Source of the DNA: MD308 sp051888795
GTDB lineage: Bacteria > Bacillota > Clostridia > Lachnospirales > Lachnospiraceae
Reading direction: 5' to 3'
Length of the DNA: 25,578 bases
Assembly (NCBI GenBank): GCA_051888795.1
Contig: JBJFCD010000006.1
Location: 1 to 25,578, forward strand
Numbering within the stretch: the stretch's first letter is position 1; each line of letters starts with the position of its first letter. Under the pieces are notes generated by a model. The model worked only from the letters and a program-made list of their open reading frames with translations, was not told where the DNA came from and searched no databases. Below, piece after piece: positions 6,786-14,694 of this stretch. Position numbers and translations under genes: made by a program.

Positions 6786-6836
6786 AAGTATAAGAGCAAA
6801 AAACAGCTCGAAAATGAATAAACATGAAAGGAACAA

Positions 6837-7910
6837 ATGATTATGAAAAAAAGAATTTTAGCAATGATGATGGCAGCTACAATGACAGTAGCAATGGCAG
6901 GATGTGGGAATTCTGCATCAAAGGATAGCGAGCAGAGCAGTGTACCAGTGAGTCAGTCAACGACAACAGATAACAATAAGGCACCCGGCGAAAAAACAGT
7001 AGAAACGTTAACAGAAGTCCTTAATGAGAATGATTACTCAATCTGGTTTGTTACAAATGATGTTGACAAAAACAACAGACCTGATGTAATGATTCTTTAT
7101 AAAGATGGTACTTATATTTCATGTAGTAGTGATGGTGAATCGGGAACTGGAAAACGGCTTGGGGATTATGCACAGATGACCGATGAAGAAATATTAAGTC
7201 TCGTGGAAGATACATGGAAATCAAATATAGACAGCAAGGCACAAAATTCTCTTGACGATGAATATAGGAGCATTGCGTCACAATTAGGTTATCAATATTA
7301 TGGTGAGTATTATGTGACGCGGGACGAACAGGCATTGCAAGATACTTTAAAAGCTGCATTCTACGAATACTCAGAACCTTTTGTCTATGGTGCTGATCCG
7401 GTAATTTTTGAAGACTTAGAATGTTTTTATGGAAGCTTTATGATGGATTGGCTGAATGAGCACCCGGAACAGGCACAAAAGTTATTGGATGAAGGAATAG
7501 AACCTGACTGGAATGAGATTAGCAATGCTTACATTACAGAAGCGAGTGCTGCGTGTGATGCGTCATTTGCTGAGATAGATGGCAATCAGGAAGAAGCCGC
7601 TTACGATAAGGGTGCATATACTGTAAGCGTATGGACAGATGCATCTGGAAATAGAGTTGAGAAAGAGACAGTTTACTTTAGTGATGGCGGGCAGAAAGAA
7701 TTGAAAGGATATGTATCAGCACAGCCGGTTTATGATTCCTACTATGGTGGATATGTGATACAACATGACAATGTTTACATCACTCGTATCAGCCCAAGTA
7801 TTCGATTTGAATTTGACGCAATCGGTACAGAGGGAGTCAATGTGGATAAGGCCGTTAGTCCGGAAGGTTCATCTGAGGGAACTGCAACAGCAGAAACAGC
7901 AGCGGAATAG
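6837..7910 (+). CDS. predicted lipoprotein of unknown function (357 aa)
   Basis: N-terminal lipoprotein signal: basic MIMKKR, hydrophobic core, lipobox MAGC (Cys about residue 23), then a Ser/Thr-rich linker. The mature part is acidic and aromatic-rich, with stretches such as YSIWFVTNDVDKNNRPDVM and YQYYGEYYVTRDEQALQDTL, and a low-complexity Gly/Ala/Glu tail (EGSSEGTATAETAAE). No domain is recognised. Two start codons are possible (6837 and 6843), with AAAGGA just upstream. It is the first gene after promoter P4 and is followed 24 nt later by a second lipoprotein gene. It is probably anchored on the outer face of the membrane and part of the sigma-controlled envelope response. Confidence 0.88.
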   Translation: MIMKKRILAMMMAATMTVAMAGCGNSASKDSEQSSVPVSQSTTTDNNKAPGEKTVETLTEVLNENDYSIWFVTNDVDKNNRPDVMILYKDGTYISCSSDGESGTGKRLGDYAQMTDEEILSLVEDTWKSNIDSKAQNSLDDEYRSIASQLGYQYYGEYYVTRDEQALQDTLKAAFYEYSEPFVYGADPVIFEDLECFYGSFMMDWLNEHPEQAQKLLDEGIEPDWNEISNAYITEASAACDASFAEIDGNQEEAAYDKGAYTVSVWTDASGNRVEKETVYFSDGGQKELKGYVSAQPVYDSYYGGYVIQHDNVYITRISPSIRFEFDAIGTEGVNVDKAVSPEGSSEGTATAETAAE

Positions 7911-7934
7911 CAGAGCAGTAGGAAAGGACTGATT

Positions 7935-9248
7935 ATGATGAAACATATCACCAATCATAGACAGTTCGCACTGGCTGTCGCAATGACAGCAGTGCTTGCC
8001 TTAACAGGCTGCGGCTCAGTAGCAGGGACAGAGACCACTGTCGCAGAAACTGAAGCAGTAGTAGAGACAGAGCCTGTAACAGAGAACACAGAAGCCTATG
8101 AGCCGGATACAGAGTTTGAAGCCACAAAAACTATGACTACTGAAACAGAAGCTGATGAAACAGGAACGGGTGAATCGAAAACAGAGTCCACTGAAATAAG
8201 TGAGACCGAGACAGCTGTTATCGAAAGTGAAACAAGTCCTAAGGCTGTGACCATAAACTATACATTCACAGACATGAGCACTACAATGTACGCAAAGAGC
8301 TCTGTAAATGTCAGAAGCCTTCCTTCAACGGACGGAACCAGACTTGGCTCTCTTACAAAGAATCAGGCTGTTACTATTACAGGAAAATGTAACGAGACCG
8401 GCTGGTACAGAATCATCTATAATGATGGTGAAGCCTATGTAAGCGACAAGTACTTAAGCGATAATGCCATAGCAGAAAGTGCAAGCATAAGTTCGGCTGG
8501 TAAGGAAGTAGGCGCAAGTGCAAACGCAAACACAGAAGCAGCAAGCACAGACCCTGATGTGGCAGCTGCGATCGCAAAGTTCGGTCCAAACATCGTTGTC
8601 TTTGATGATGGGTCAATCTGTGACGCTGCTACATGGGAGATGTTAGGAACGGTAAAGAATGGGCAGATAGTCGAAGCACCAACAGATGGTTTCAATAGAG
8701 ATGCGGCGGAAGAAATCTGGGGTTATGTGAATGCTGAACGAACTGCAGCAGGCTTAAACGAAATTGCATGGGACGAAGACATTTATAATTTTGCTTGCCA
8801 GAGAGCACAGGCTATCGTAACAGATTACTCACATAATGGTCATGGCAATTACGGCGAAAACATAGACATGTATTTGGGGTACTCAGGGGATCCATATTCT
8901 ATTCATATGGCATGGCACAATTCAACAGGACATTACAATAACTACATGAATGAACGCTATACAATCGGTGCATGTGCTGTATATATCTATAATGGTATCG
9001 CTTACGCTGTAGAAAACTTCTCACGTGGAAGCAACAGCAACAACAACAATACCACCCGTGAAGTAAACGGTCAGATCATGGACGTAACGCAGGCAGAAGC
9101 GGAAGCTATTGATAAAGGCAACATATGGATTGCAAGTAACGGCGTTGTAATCTGCATCTTAGACAGCGGAAATCTAATGGCTGGTGACGGTGTTCACACG
9201 TTGGAAGAGCTTCAGGCAGCGATGGATGAATATTATTCCTGTCATTGA
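7935..9248 (+). CDS. lipoprotein with SH3 and CAP (SCP/PR-1-like) domains
   Basis: Lipobox LTGC (Cys about residue 26) is followed by a Glu/Thr-rich linker of about 80 residues. A bacterial SH3 domain sits near residues 115-180 (SSVNVRSLPSTDGTRLGSLTK ... GWYRIIYNDGEAYVSDKYL), a fold that often binds peptidoglycan. A CAP domain sits near 255-360 (EEIWGYVNAERTAAGLNEIA, then HNGHGNYGENI, SIHMAWHNSTGHYNNYMNE and GIAYAVENFSRG), carrying the conserved His/Glu cavity residues of the family. The C-terminus adds about 75 unassigned residues. It probably acts at the cell wall. It is the middle gene of the P4 operon, 24 nt after the previous gene. Bacterial CAP protein activities are mostly undefined. 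Confidence 0.92.
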   Translation: MMKHITNHRQFALAVAMTAVLALTGCGSVAGTETTVAETEAVVETEPVTENTEAYEPDTEFEATKTMTTETEADETGTGESKTESTEISETETAVIESETSPKAVTINYTFTDMSTTMYAKSSVNVRSLPSTDGTRLGSLTKNQAVTITGKCNETGWYRIIYNDGEAYVSDKYLSDNAIAESASISSAGKEVGASANANTEAASTDPDVAAAIAKFGPNIVVFDDGSICDAATWEMLGTVKNGQIVEAPTDGFNRDAAEEIWGYVNAERTAAGLNEIAWDEDIYNFACQRAQAIVTDYSHNGHGNYGENIDMYLGYSGDPYSIHMAWHNSTGHYNNYMNERYTIGACAVYIYNGIAYAVENFSRGSNSNNNNTTREVNGQIMDVTQAEAEAIDKGNIWIASNGVVICILDSGNLMAGDGVHTLEELQAAMDEYYSCH

Positions 9249-9310
9249 CGCAACATGCGATGAAAGTCCTTAAATACAATAGAATTTCAAGGAAGAAAGG
9301 AAAAAACATC

Positions 9311-10006
9311 ATGAAAAAGAGAATTTTTTTATCTTATTTACTCATATTAGCAATGATTTCCACACTGATGACTGCGTGTGGAAAAAAAGAAGAAGCTCCA
9401 GAGCCGTTAACAGAAGCGGTAGAGGCAACAGAAGTGGAAGAGGCTACAGAGGAATTAGAAACGGAAACGGTTGCTGAAAAAACAACAGAGCTGTCCGGAC
9501 TTGATAATGGTATTAGCATTACAGATGAATCTGGTACAGCAGCAGATGAGACCACTCAATCTGTTGAAGATGATACTGAAACAGAACCTGCCGTAACGCC
9601 GGAAACAAAAGAATCTGTTTCAACTGAAAATACAAATTCAGAACCGGCACCAGTAGCAGCTACAGACCTTCCGGGGATAAACAGAAACGGACGATATCCG
9701 GATATTCCTGAATCTGTCTTACCCGCTGACAAAGCAGCTAATATGGATTTTTTTGATGAACCCGTAAAGGCAACCTGCTGGATTGATGATGTTGAAGGAA
9801 AGATTTATGCAGACTATGGCATGACACAGCTTATCAAGTCCGTCAAATACAGTGTAGATGGCTATAATGATGTTCTTTATATCATTGCTGAAGATGGCAC
9901 CGATTCCGAAGCACGGGGAATTGCTACATACAATGGTCAGTACGTCGTTATCAATTTCAACATGTGGGGCTTATGGTTTAATGACTTAGACCCTAATTAC
10001 AATTAA
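9311..10006 (+). CDS. predicted lipoprotein (231 aa)
   Basis: The start at 9311 is chosen because AGAAAGG lies about 11 nt upstream and MKKRIFLSYLLILAMISTLM with lipobox MTAC is a classic lipoprotein signal. The longer frame from 9245 overlaps the previous gene and buries the signal. A Glu/Thr-rich linker of about 110 residues precedes a small C-terminal domain (from about residue 140: ATCWIDDVEGKIYADYGMTQ ... FNMWGLWFNDLDPNYN) that I do not recognise. It is the last gene of the P4 operon before a strong terminator. The acidic linkers of all three lipoproteins would allow reach through the cell wall. Confidence 0.88.
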   Translation: MKKRIFLSYLLILAMISTLMTACGKKEEAPEPLTEAVEATEVEEATEELETETVAEKTTELSGLDNGISITDESGTAADETTQSVEDDTETEPAVTPETKESVSTENTNSEPAPVAATDLPGINRNGRYPDIPESVLPADKAANMDFFDEPVKATCWIDDVEGKIYADYGMTQLIKSVKYSVDGYNDVLYIIAEDGTDSEARGIATYNGQYVVINFNMWGLWFNDLDPNYN

Positions 10007-10033
10007 ACATTCAGTAGCAAAAGAATTGTATAA

Positions 10034-10073
10034 AAGGCTTCGTTTGGAAATTTCCAGGCGGAGCCTTCTTTTT
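10034..10073 (+). terminator. rho-independent terminator of the lipoprotein operon
   Basis: Stem AAGGCT.CG..TGGAAA / TTTCCA..CG.AGCCTT with small internal mismatches, followed by CTTCTTTTT, 27 nt after the last lipoprotein stop. Confidence 0.85.
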
Positions 10074-10096
10074 CACATATTCAAAATTCACATTAC

Positions 10097-10422
10097 GATA
10101 GCATATTTTTAATTTCTTGTTGGAATAAAAGAAGAAAGTCATGCCTAATAGATGAAATCGGCTATTTTGGGCAGATAAATATCAGAGTATTTTAGAATGC
10201 TATAGGTCCATTTTGATTGAAAAATGCCGAAGGGGCATACAAGATTTTTGAAAAATGAAAATAATGTGGGACCAATAAGTAACTCTGACGATGGGAGGGC
10301 CTACATGGAAAAAAATATGTCACCCTATAGTTAGTGTAAAGGATGTGTTGGGTAGACAAAAAAATAGTAATCTGTAGAATGTGTCATGCCATGAGTCCCA
10401 AAGCGAGACGCATGGGTAGACA
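10097..10422 (+). repeat. conserved non-coding block, copy 2
   Basis: Same-orientation copy of 1644-1973. The core of about 75 nt is identical, while flanks differ at scattered positions. The three nonamers are present as GGGCAGATA (10169-10177), GGGTAGACA (10350-10358) and GGGTAGACA (10414-10422). Unlike copy 1, it is not followed by the nuclease-like gene but directly by its last ~100 bases, and the preceding large palindrome is absent. Confidence 0.82.
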
Positions 10423-10525
10423 GGGAAAGGATTTACTATTTATATTTGAAACAAGTGATTGCCCAATTGTCCAATAAATATACAAAGTGTATTAGCGTTG
10501 ATAAAAAGTATGTTATAATAAAAAA
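10423..10525 (+). pseudogene. 3' remnant of the PD-(D/E)XK-like gene
   Basis: Matches copy 1 from 2708 onward (GGGAAAGGATTTA, then a tail ending TATGTTATAATAAA versus TATGTTATGATAAA). Translated residues GKDLLFIFETSDCPI correspond to GKDLLFTFETSDCPI of the intact gene. A small insertion (extra TTGTCCAA-like bases near 10470) then shifts the frame to a stop at 10475-10477. Relative to copy 1 about 734 bp, nearly the whole gene, are missing between GGGTAGACA and GGGAAAGG. Confidence 0.85.
10511..10519 (+). promoter_or_regulatory. extended -10 promoter element for the LytTR regulator
   Basis: TGTTATAAT fits the extended -10 consensus (TGnTATAAT) 47 nt before the regulator ATG. No good -35 is seen at 17 bp, which extended -10 promoters can tolerate. 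The hexamer lies in the remnant of the nuclease-like gene, where the intact copy reads TGTTATGAT. Confidence 0.6.
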
Positions 10526-10565
10526 GGATGAAAAGATATTCGAAGAAATACCTAGAGGGGGGACT

Positions 10566-11285
10566 ATGTACCACATTGCAATTGTAGAAGATGAACCAGA
10601 ATTTTCCATGCAGTTACAGCAGTACCTGAAACAGTATCAGAGAGAAAATAACGTGGAATTCAAGATATCTGTGTTTGGCGATGGAGCAGAAATCCTGAAA
10701 GATTATAAGGCAAAGTATGATGCTATTTTTATGGATATTGAGATGCCGGGGGTTAATGGAATGGATGCGGCAGAAAAAATCCGGGAAATGGATGAAGAGG
10801 TTGTGATTATGTTTATCACAAACATGGCGCAGTATGCCCTTTTAGGGTATTCTGTGGGGGCCCTTGATTTTGTGATGAAGCCGGTGAATTATTATACATT
10901 TGCAATGAAGGTGCGACGGGTATTAAAGCGTATACAGAAGAGAGAGTCATGGCAGAATACAATTGTGCTGAATCTTCCGGACGGATTGAAGAAAATAGAT
11001 ACAAAACAGATTTATTTTGTAGAAATTCAGAATCGATTATTGCACTATCATACAACAGAAGGGGAGTATGTTTTAAAAGGAACGATGCAGGGCGCAGAGA
11101 AAATGCTGGAATCAGATACCTTTGTAAAGTGTAATCACTGGTACCTGGTGAATTTAAGGCATGTAAAAGAAGTGAGAAAAAATATTGCGGTGGTAGGGCA
11201 ATATGAACTGGAAATCAGCAGGAGAAATAAGAGCGCTTTTATGCAGGCATTGACAGAGTATCTGGGAGAACATATAAGGATGTAA
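10566..11285 (+). CDS. LytTR-family response regulator
   Basis: 239 aa. The start at 10566 has GAGGGGGG a few bases upstream and gives the typical MYHIAIVEDEPEF N-terminus; the frame open from 10446 runs into remnant repeat sequence. The receiver domain spans residues 1-120 with acidic pocket EDE, phospho-acceptor Asp57 in FMDIEMPG, Thr in FITN and Lys in DFVMKPVNY. The LytTR DNA-binding domain spans about 140-235 (IVLNLPDGLKKIDTKQIYFVEIQNR ... FVKCNHWYLVNLRHVKEV). Such regulators bind pairs of ~9-bp direct repeats. The cognate kinase gene follows after 18 nt. Likely targets include the downstream glycosidase operon, but no clear LytTR repeats were identified. Confidence 0.93.
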   Translation: MYHIAIVEDEPEFSMQLQQYLKQYQRENNVEFKISVFGDGAEILKDYKAKYDAIFMDIEMPGVNGMDAAEKIREMDEEVVIMFITNMAQYALLGYSVGALDFVMKPVNYYTFAMKVRRVLKRIQKRESWQNTIVLNLPDGLKKIDTKQIYFVEIQNRLLHYHTTEGEYVLKGTMQGAEKMLESDTFVKCNHWYLVNLRHVKEVRKNIAVVGQYELEISRRNKSAFMQALTEYLGEHIRM

Positions 11286-11303
11286 ACGGAGAGAGGGAAC
11301 GTT

Positions 11304-12611
11304 ATGACAAATGCAATTGACTGGATACAATTCTGGCTGTATCAGTACTTTTTCTGGACCTCCGGAGTAGTATTCTCATATCCGCTCAAAAAGAGAAAAA
11401 ATTTTAAAATAAGGATCATCGGTTTTGCCGGAATGATTCTGATTTATTCCTTGGTGTTTCAGTTTTTCTGGAATGGAACTGTGCAGATGGAGCTTTGGTT
11501 TCGCCTGCTTAGTGGACTTGCCATGGTTTTGTTTTTGTATGTGGGATGGGAGTCGAATATTTCTACCGCAGTCTATAACGCAGTCTGGGCTATTGCAGTC
11601 TGGCAGCTTCTGACAGAAGTGTGGGCAGCAATTGAATTTTTTGGAGCGTCATTCTGGGAACAATACCCCTATATGAGTATTGTTGGAATGATACTTCTTT
11701 TTACGCTAAATGACGTGATTGTAGCAAAGACGATTGGAAAGTGGATGATGATCGACAGACGTAAGGTTGGACCAAGACAGCTTGCGTCTGCGGTCCTGAT
11801 TTTTTTGATTATTGAAATTCTTGCCATGTCATCAGAAATACGCCACATTTCCAATTACAGCAGTGAGTGGAAAGTGCTCTATATTTCACAGCTTCTGTTG
11901 ATCGTTATTCTCTATATGCAGAATGAGCTTTTTAAAAAGAGTGTGATGAGACAGGAGCTGGAGCTTATGAATCTTCTGTGGAAGAACAAGCAGGAGCAGT
12001 ATGAGCTGACGAAAGAAAATATCGCATTAATTAATCAGAAATGCCATGATTTAAAGCATCAGATTCACGCACTGCGAAAACTTGACAAAGAAGAATTTGA
12101 TAAATATCTGTGTGAAATAGAAGGTTCTGTCCAGATTTATGAATCCATCGTAAAAACGGGAAATGACGTCTTTGATACGATCCTGACTGAGAAAAGTCTG
12201 TATTGTAAAGAACGTCAAATCAAGGTCTGCTGTGTAGCAGACGGAAGCCAGATGGATTTTATTGAGACCATTGATCTTTACGCAATTCTTGGAAATGCGA
12301 TGGACAATGCAATTGAAGCGGTAGAAAAATTTGCGGAGCCGGAGAAGCGTCAGATCGATGTCATGATTTATCGGCAGCAGAATTTTCTGGTGATGAACTT
12401 TATTAATCCGGTGGCTGAGAAACTGGTCTATGAAGAGGGGTTACCGGTCAGTACCAAAGGTGACCGGAAATATCATGGATTCGGGCTAAGAAGTATGAGC
12501 CATTTTGTGAAAAAATATGATGGATTTTTGAATATTAGTGAAGAAGACGGATGTTTTTCTCTGAAGATTATGATTCCAATTCCGTTGATGATGAAAAAAA
12601 GCGCCACTTAA
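11304..12611 (+). CDS. membrane sensor histidine kinase, GHKL/AgrC-like
   Basis: 435 aa. The N-terminal half has about six membrane segments (residues 1-205), as in sensors of peptides or small ligands. A coiled linker leads to the H-box CHDLKHQIHAL (His about residue 248) and a GHKL ATPase domain with N-box AILGNAMDNAIEAVE and G-box KYHGFGLRSM. Charged KSAT ends the protein, and the stop codon lies inside the terminator loop. GAGAGAGGGAACG precedes the ATG. It pairs with the LytTR regulator 18 nt upstream. The signal is unknown. No small peptide-pheromone gene was found beside it. Confidence 0.93.
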   Translation: MTNAIDWIQFWLYQYFFWTSGVVFSYPLKKRKNFKIRIIGFAGMILIYSLVFQFFWNGTVQMELWFRLLSGLAMVLFLYVGWESNISTAVYNAVWAIAVWQLLTEVWAAIEFFGASFWEQYPYMSIVGMILLFTLNDVIVAKTIGKWMMIDRRKVGPRQLASAVLIFLIIEILAMSSEIRHISNYSSEWKVLYISQLLLIVILYMQNELFKKSVMRQELELMNLLWKNKQEQYELTKENIALINQKCHDLKHQIHALRKLDKEEFDKYLCEIEGSVQIYESIVKTGNDVFDTILTEKSLYCKERQIKVCCVADGSQMDFIETIDLYAILGNAMDNAIEAVEKFAEPEKRQIDVMIYRQQNFLVMNFINPVAEKLVYEEGLPVSTKGDRKYHGFGLRSMSHFVKKYDGFLNISEEDGCFSLKIMIPIPLMMKKSAT

Positions 12612-12622
12612 GCGCTTTTTTT
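12594..12622. terminator. bidirectional-looking terminator after the kinase gene
   Basis: A7-GCGC / CACTTAA loop / GCGC-T7, a symmetric hairpin that contains the kinase stop codon. Confidence 0.9.
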
Positions 12623-12643
12623 GACCACTTATGTGCAAGGAAA

Positions 12644-12672
12644 TTGTTTCATTCGATAAAAGAGATTATAAT
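12644..12672 (+). promoter_or_regulatory. sigma-A-type promoter of the glycosidase operon
   Basis: TTGTTT (12644-12649), 17-bp spacer, TATAAT (12667-12672), placed 59 nt before the GH2 start and just after the kinase terminator. Confidence 0.75.
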
Positions 12673-12731
12673 AAAAGCAAGAATTTACACCATTTTATGA
12701 ATCTATGGGAAGGGGCGTCGGGGCGCACTTA

Positions 12732-14660
12732 ATGAGAAGAATTGAGAAAATCAGGAAGGACTGGTTTTTTACCGGTCAGAGTGGGACGAGGGAGCCTGTA
12801 GTGCTTCCACATACATGGAATGGAAAAGATGGACAGGATGGTGGAGATGACTATTATCGTGGGACCTGTATATATGATTGTATGGTGAAGAGACCGGAAT
12901 ATGCAGAACATGAAAGAGTGTATCTTCAGTTCCATGGGGTAAACGCCAGTGCAAAAGTGATTCTGAATGATACGGTAGTATGCCAAAGAGATGGTGGGTA
13001 CTCTACCTTCCGTATGGATGTCACGGATGTTCTCCGGGAAGAAAACAAACTGGTAGTAGAAGTGGATAACAGTGTAAATGACCGTGTGTATCCACAGAAA
13101 GCAGATTTTACATTTTACGGAGGAATTTACCGTGATGTAGAATTTCTGATTGTGTCAGAGGAACATTTTGATTTGGACTATTATGGCGGTCCCGGTATGA
13201 AATATACCACAGAGGTTTCGGAAAAGAATGCGAAGATAAATGTGACCGCTTATCCGAATGAAGCTGCAAAAAAAGCAGGGACGGTTACGAAGATTACGCT
13301 TCTTGATGCCGAGGGAAATGAAGTGGCACAGGCAGAGGGCGAAAGTGTGACATTAGATGTTTCAAATGTGCACCTTTGGGACGGTTTAGAAGATCCGTAT
13401 CTGTACGTGCTTAAGGCTTCGCTTATAAAAAACGGAAATGATGTGGATGAAATTACTTGTAATTGCGGGGTCCGCTATTTTGAATTCAGCCCCAAAGATG
13501 GTTTTCATTTAAACGGAAGACCTTATCCGCTTCATGGTGTTTCGCGTCATCAGGATTACAGGGATCTTGGAAATGCCATTTCAACAGCAGAACATGAACG
13601 GGATATGGAGCTGATCCGCGAAGTGGGGGCCAATACCATTCGGCTTGCCCATTATCAGCATGACCAGTATTTCTATGATTTGTGTGATAAATATGGAATG
13701 ATCGTATGGGCTGAGATTCCATACATTTCAGAACATCTGGCAAATGGGGATGAGAACACCATTTCACAGATGAAAGAACTGATTGTTCAAAATTTCAATC
13801 ATCCATGTATCGTAACATGGGGGATTTCCAATGAGATTACGATTTCCGGAAGGAAATTAAAGAAAAAGATGCTGGCAAATCATCGGGTATTAAATGACTT
13901 GTGTCATGAAATGGACCCCACAAGGCCCACAACACTGGCCTGCTTTGCAATGTGCCCGCACTGGCATAAGGTTGCGCATATTACGGACCTGGTAGGATGG
14001 AATTTATATCTCGGATGGTATGTACCGTTTTTCTGGTTAAACGACCTTTGGATTCGGTTCTGGCATTTCTTATATCCGAACAGACGTCTGTGCTATTCCG
14101 AATACGGCGCAGAGGGAATGCCGAATTTGCACAGTGCAAGACCGAGACGCGGAGATAATACCGAAGAATATCAATGCAGGTATCACGAATACATGCTGGA
14201 ATGCTTCAAACGTTTCCCCTATATGTGGGCAACCTATTACTGGAATATGTTCGACTTTGCCGCGGATGCAAGAGACCAGGGCGGGGAACCGGGTATGAAC
14301 CATAAAGGGATGATTACGTTTGATCGCAAGCTTAAGAAAGACGTGTTTTATCTTTACAAGGCATACTGGACCCGGGAGCCATTCGTTCATCTTGCAGGAA
14401 AACGCTATGAATACCGGACAGAATCAAAAACAGAAATTACAGTATACTCTAACTTACAAGAGGTATCACTTTATAATAATGGCAAACTGGTTGGAACAAA
14501 GAAGGGTGAGAAGGTTTTTAAATTCCAAATGACCATGGAGCCGGAGAATAAGTTGGAAGTAATAGCTGGGGAATGCAAAGACAGCGCTGTGATTTATAAA
14601 ACGAATCAACCACGGCCGGAGTACAAGATGGCAAAGGGAAATAGTTCAAACTGGATGTAG
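12732..14660 (+). CDS. glycoside hydrolase family 2 (beta-galactosidase-like)
   Basis: 642 aa if started at 12732 (GGGG 8-9 nt upstream). The ATG at 12705 has no ribosome site. A jelly-roll sugar-binding domain (about 1-170) is followed by an immunoglobulin-like domain (to about 265) and a TIM barrel. LacZ-type signatures are HGVSRHQD, NTIRLAHYQHDQYFYDLCD and VWAEIPYI, with the acid/base Glu368 in WGISNEIT and the nucleophile Glu457 in YSEYGAEG. It lacks the extra C-terminal domains of the 1,000-aa LacZ type and any signal peptide, so it is cytoplasmic. It is the first gene of an operon with a GH3 enzyme and a GPH symporter. Beta-galactosidase is the likeliest activity, but another beta-glycosidase specificity is possible. 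Confidence 0.92.
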   Translation: MRRIEKIRKDWFFTGQSGTREPVVLPHTWNGKDGQDGGDDYYRGTCIYDCMVKRPEYAEHERVYLQFHGVNASAKVILNDTVVCQRDGGYSTFRMDVTDVLREENKLVVEVDNSVNDRVYPQKADFTFYGGIYRDVEFLIVSEEHFDLDYYGGPGMKYTTEVSEKNAKINVTAYPNEAAKKAGTVTKITLLDAEGNEVAQAEGESVTLDVSNVHLWDGLEDPYLYVLKASLIKNGNDVDEITCNCGVRYFEFSPKDGFHLNGRPYPLHGVSRHQDYRDLGNAISTAEHERDMELIREVGANTIRLAHYQHDQYFYDLCDKYGMIVWAEIPYISEHLANGDENTISQMKELIVQNFNHPCIVTWGISNEITISGRKLKKKMLANHRVLNDLCHEMDPTRPTTLACFAMCPHWHKVAHITDLVGWNLYLGWYVPFFWLNDLWIRFWHFLYPNRRLCYSEYGAEGMPNLHSARPRRGDNTEEYQCRYHEYMLECFKRFPYMWATYYWNMFDFAADARDQGGEPGMNHKGMITFDRKLKKDVFYLYKAYWTREPFVHLAGKRYEYRTESKTEITVYSNLQEVSLYNNGKLVGTKKGEKVFKFQMTMEPENKLEVIAGECKDSAVIYKTNQPRPEYKMAKGNSSNWM

Positions 14661-14694
14661 TTGATTACGCTTAACAAACGAAGGGAGAAATACT

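Noticed and set aside
8413..8695. Minus-strand ORFs inside the SH3/CAP lipoprotein gene and similar shadows elsewhere.
   Set aside because: They lie antisense to well-supported genes, have no ribosome sites of note and have repetitive composition mirroring the sense gene.
10446..10565. N-terminal extension of the LytTR regulator from ATG 10446.
   Set aside because: It translates the gene remnant out of frame. The ATG at 10566 has a strong ribosome site and a canonical receiver start.
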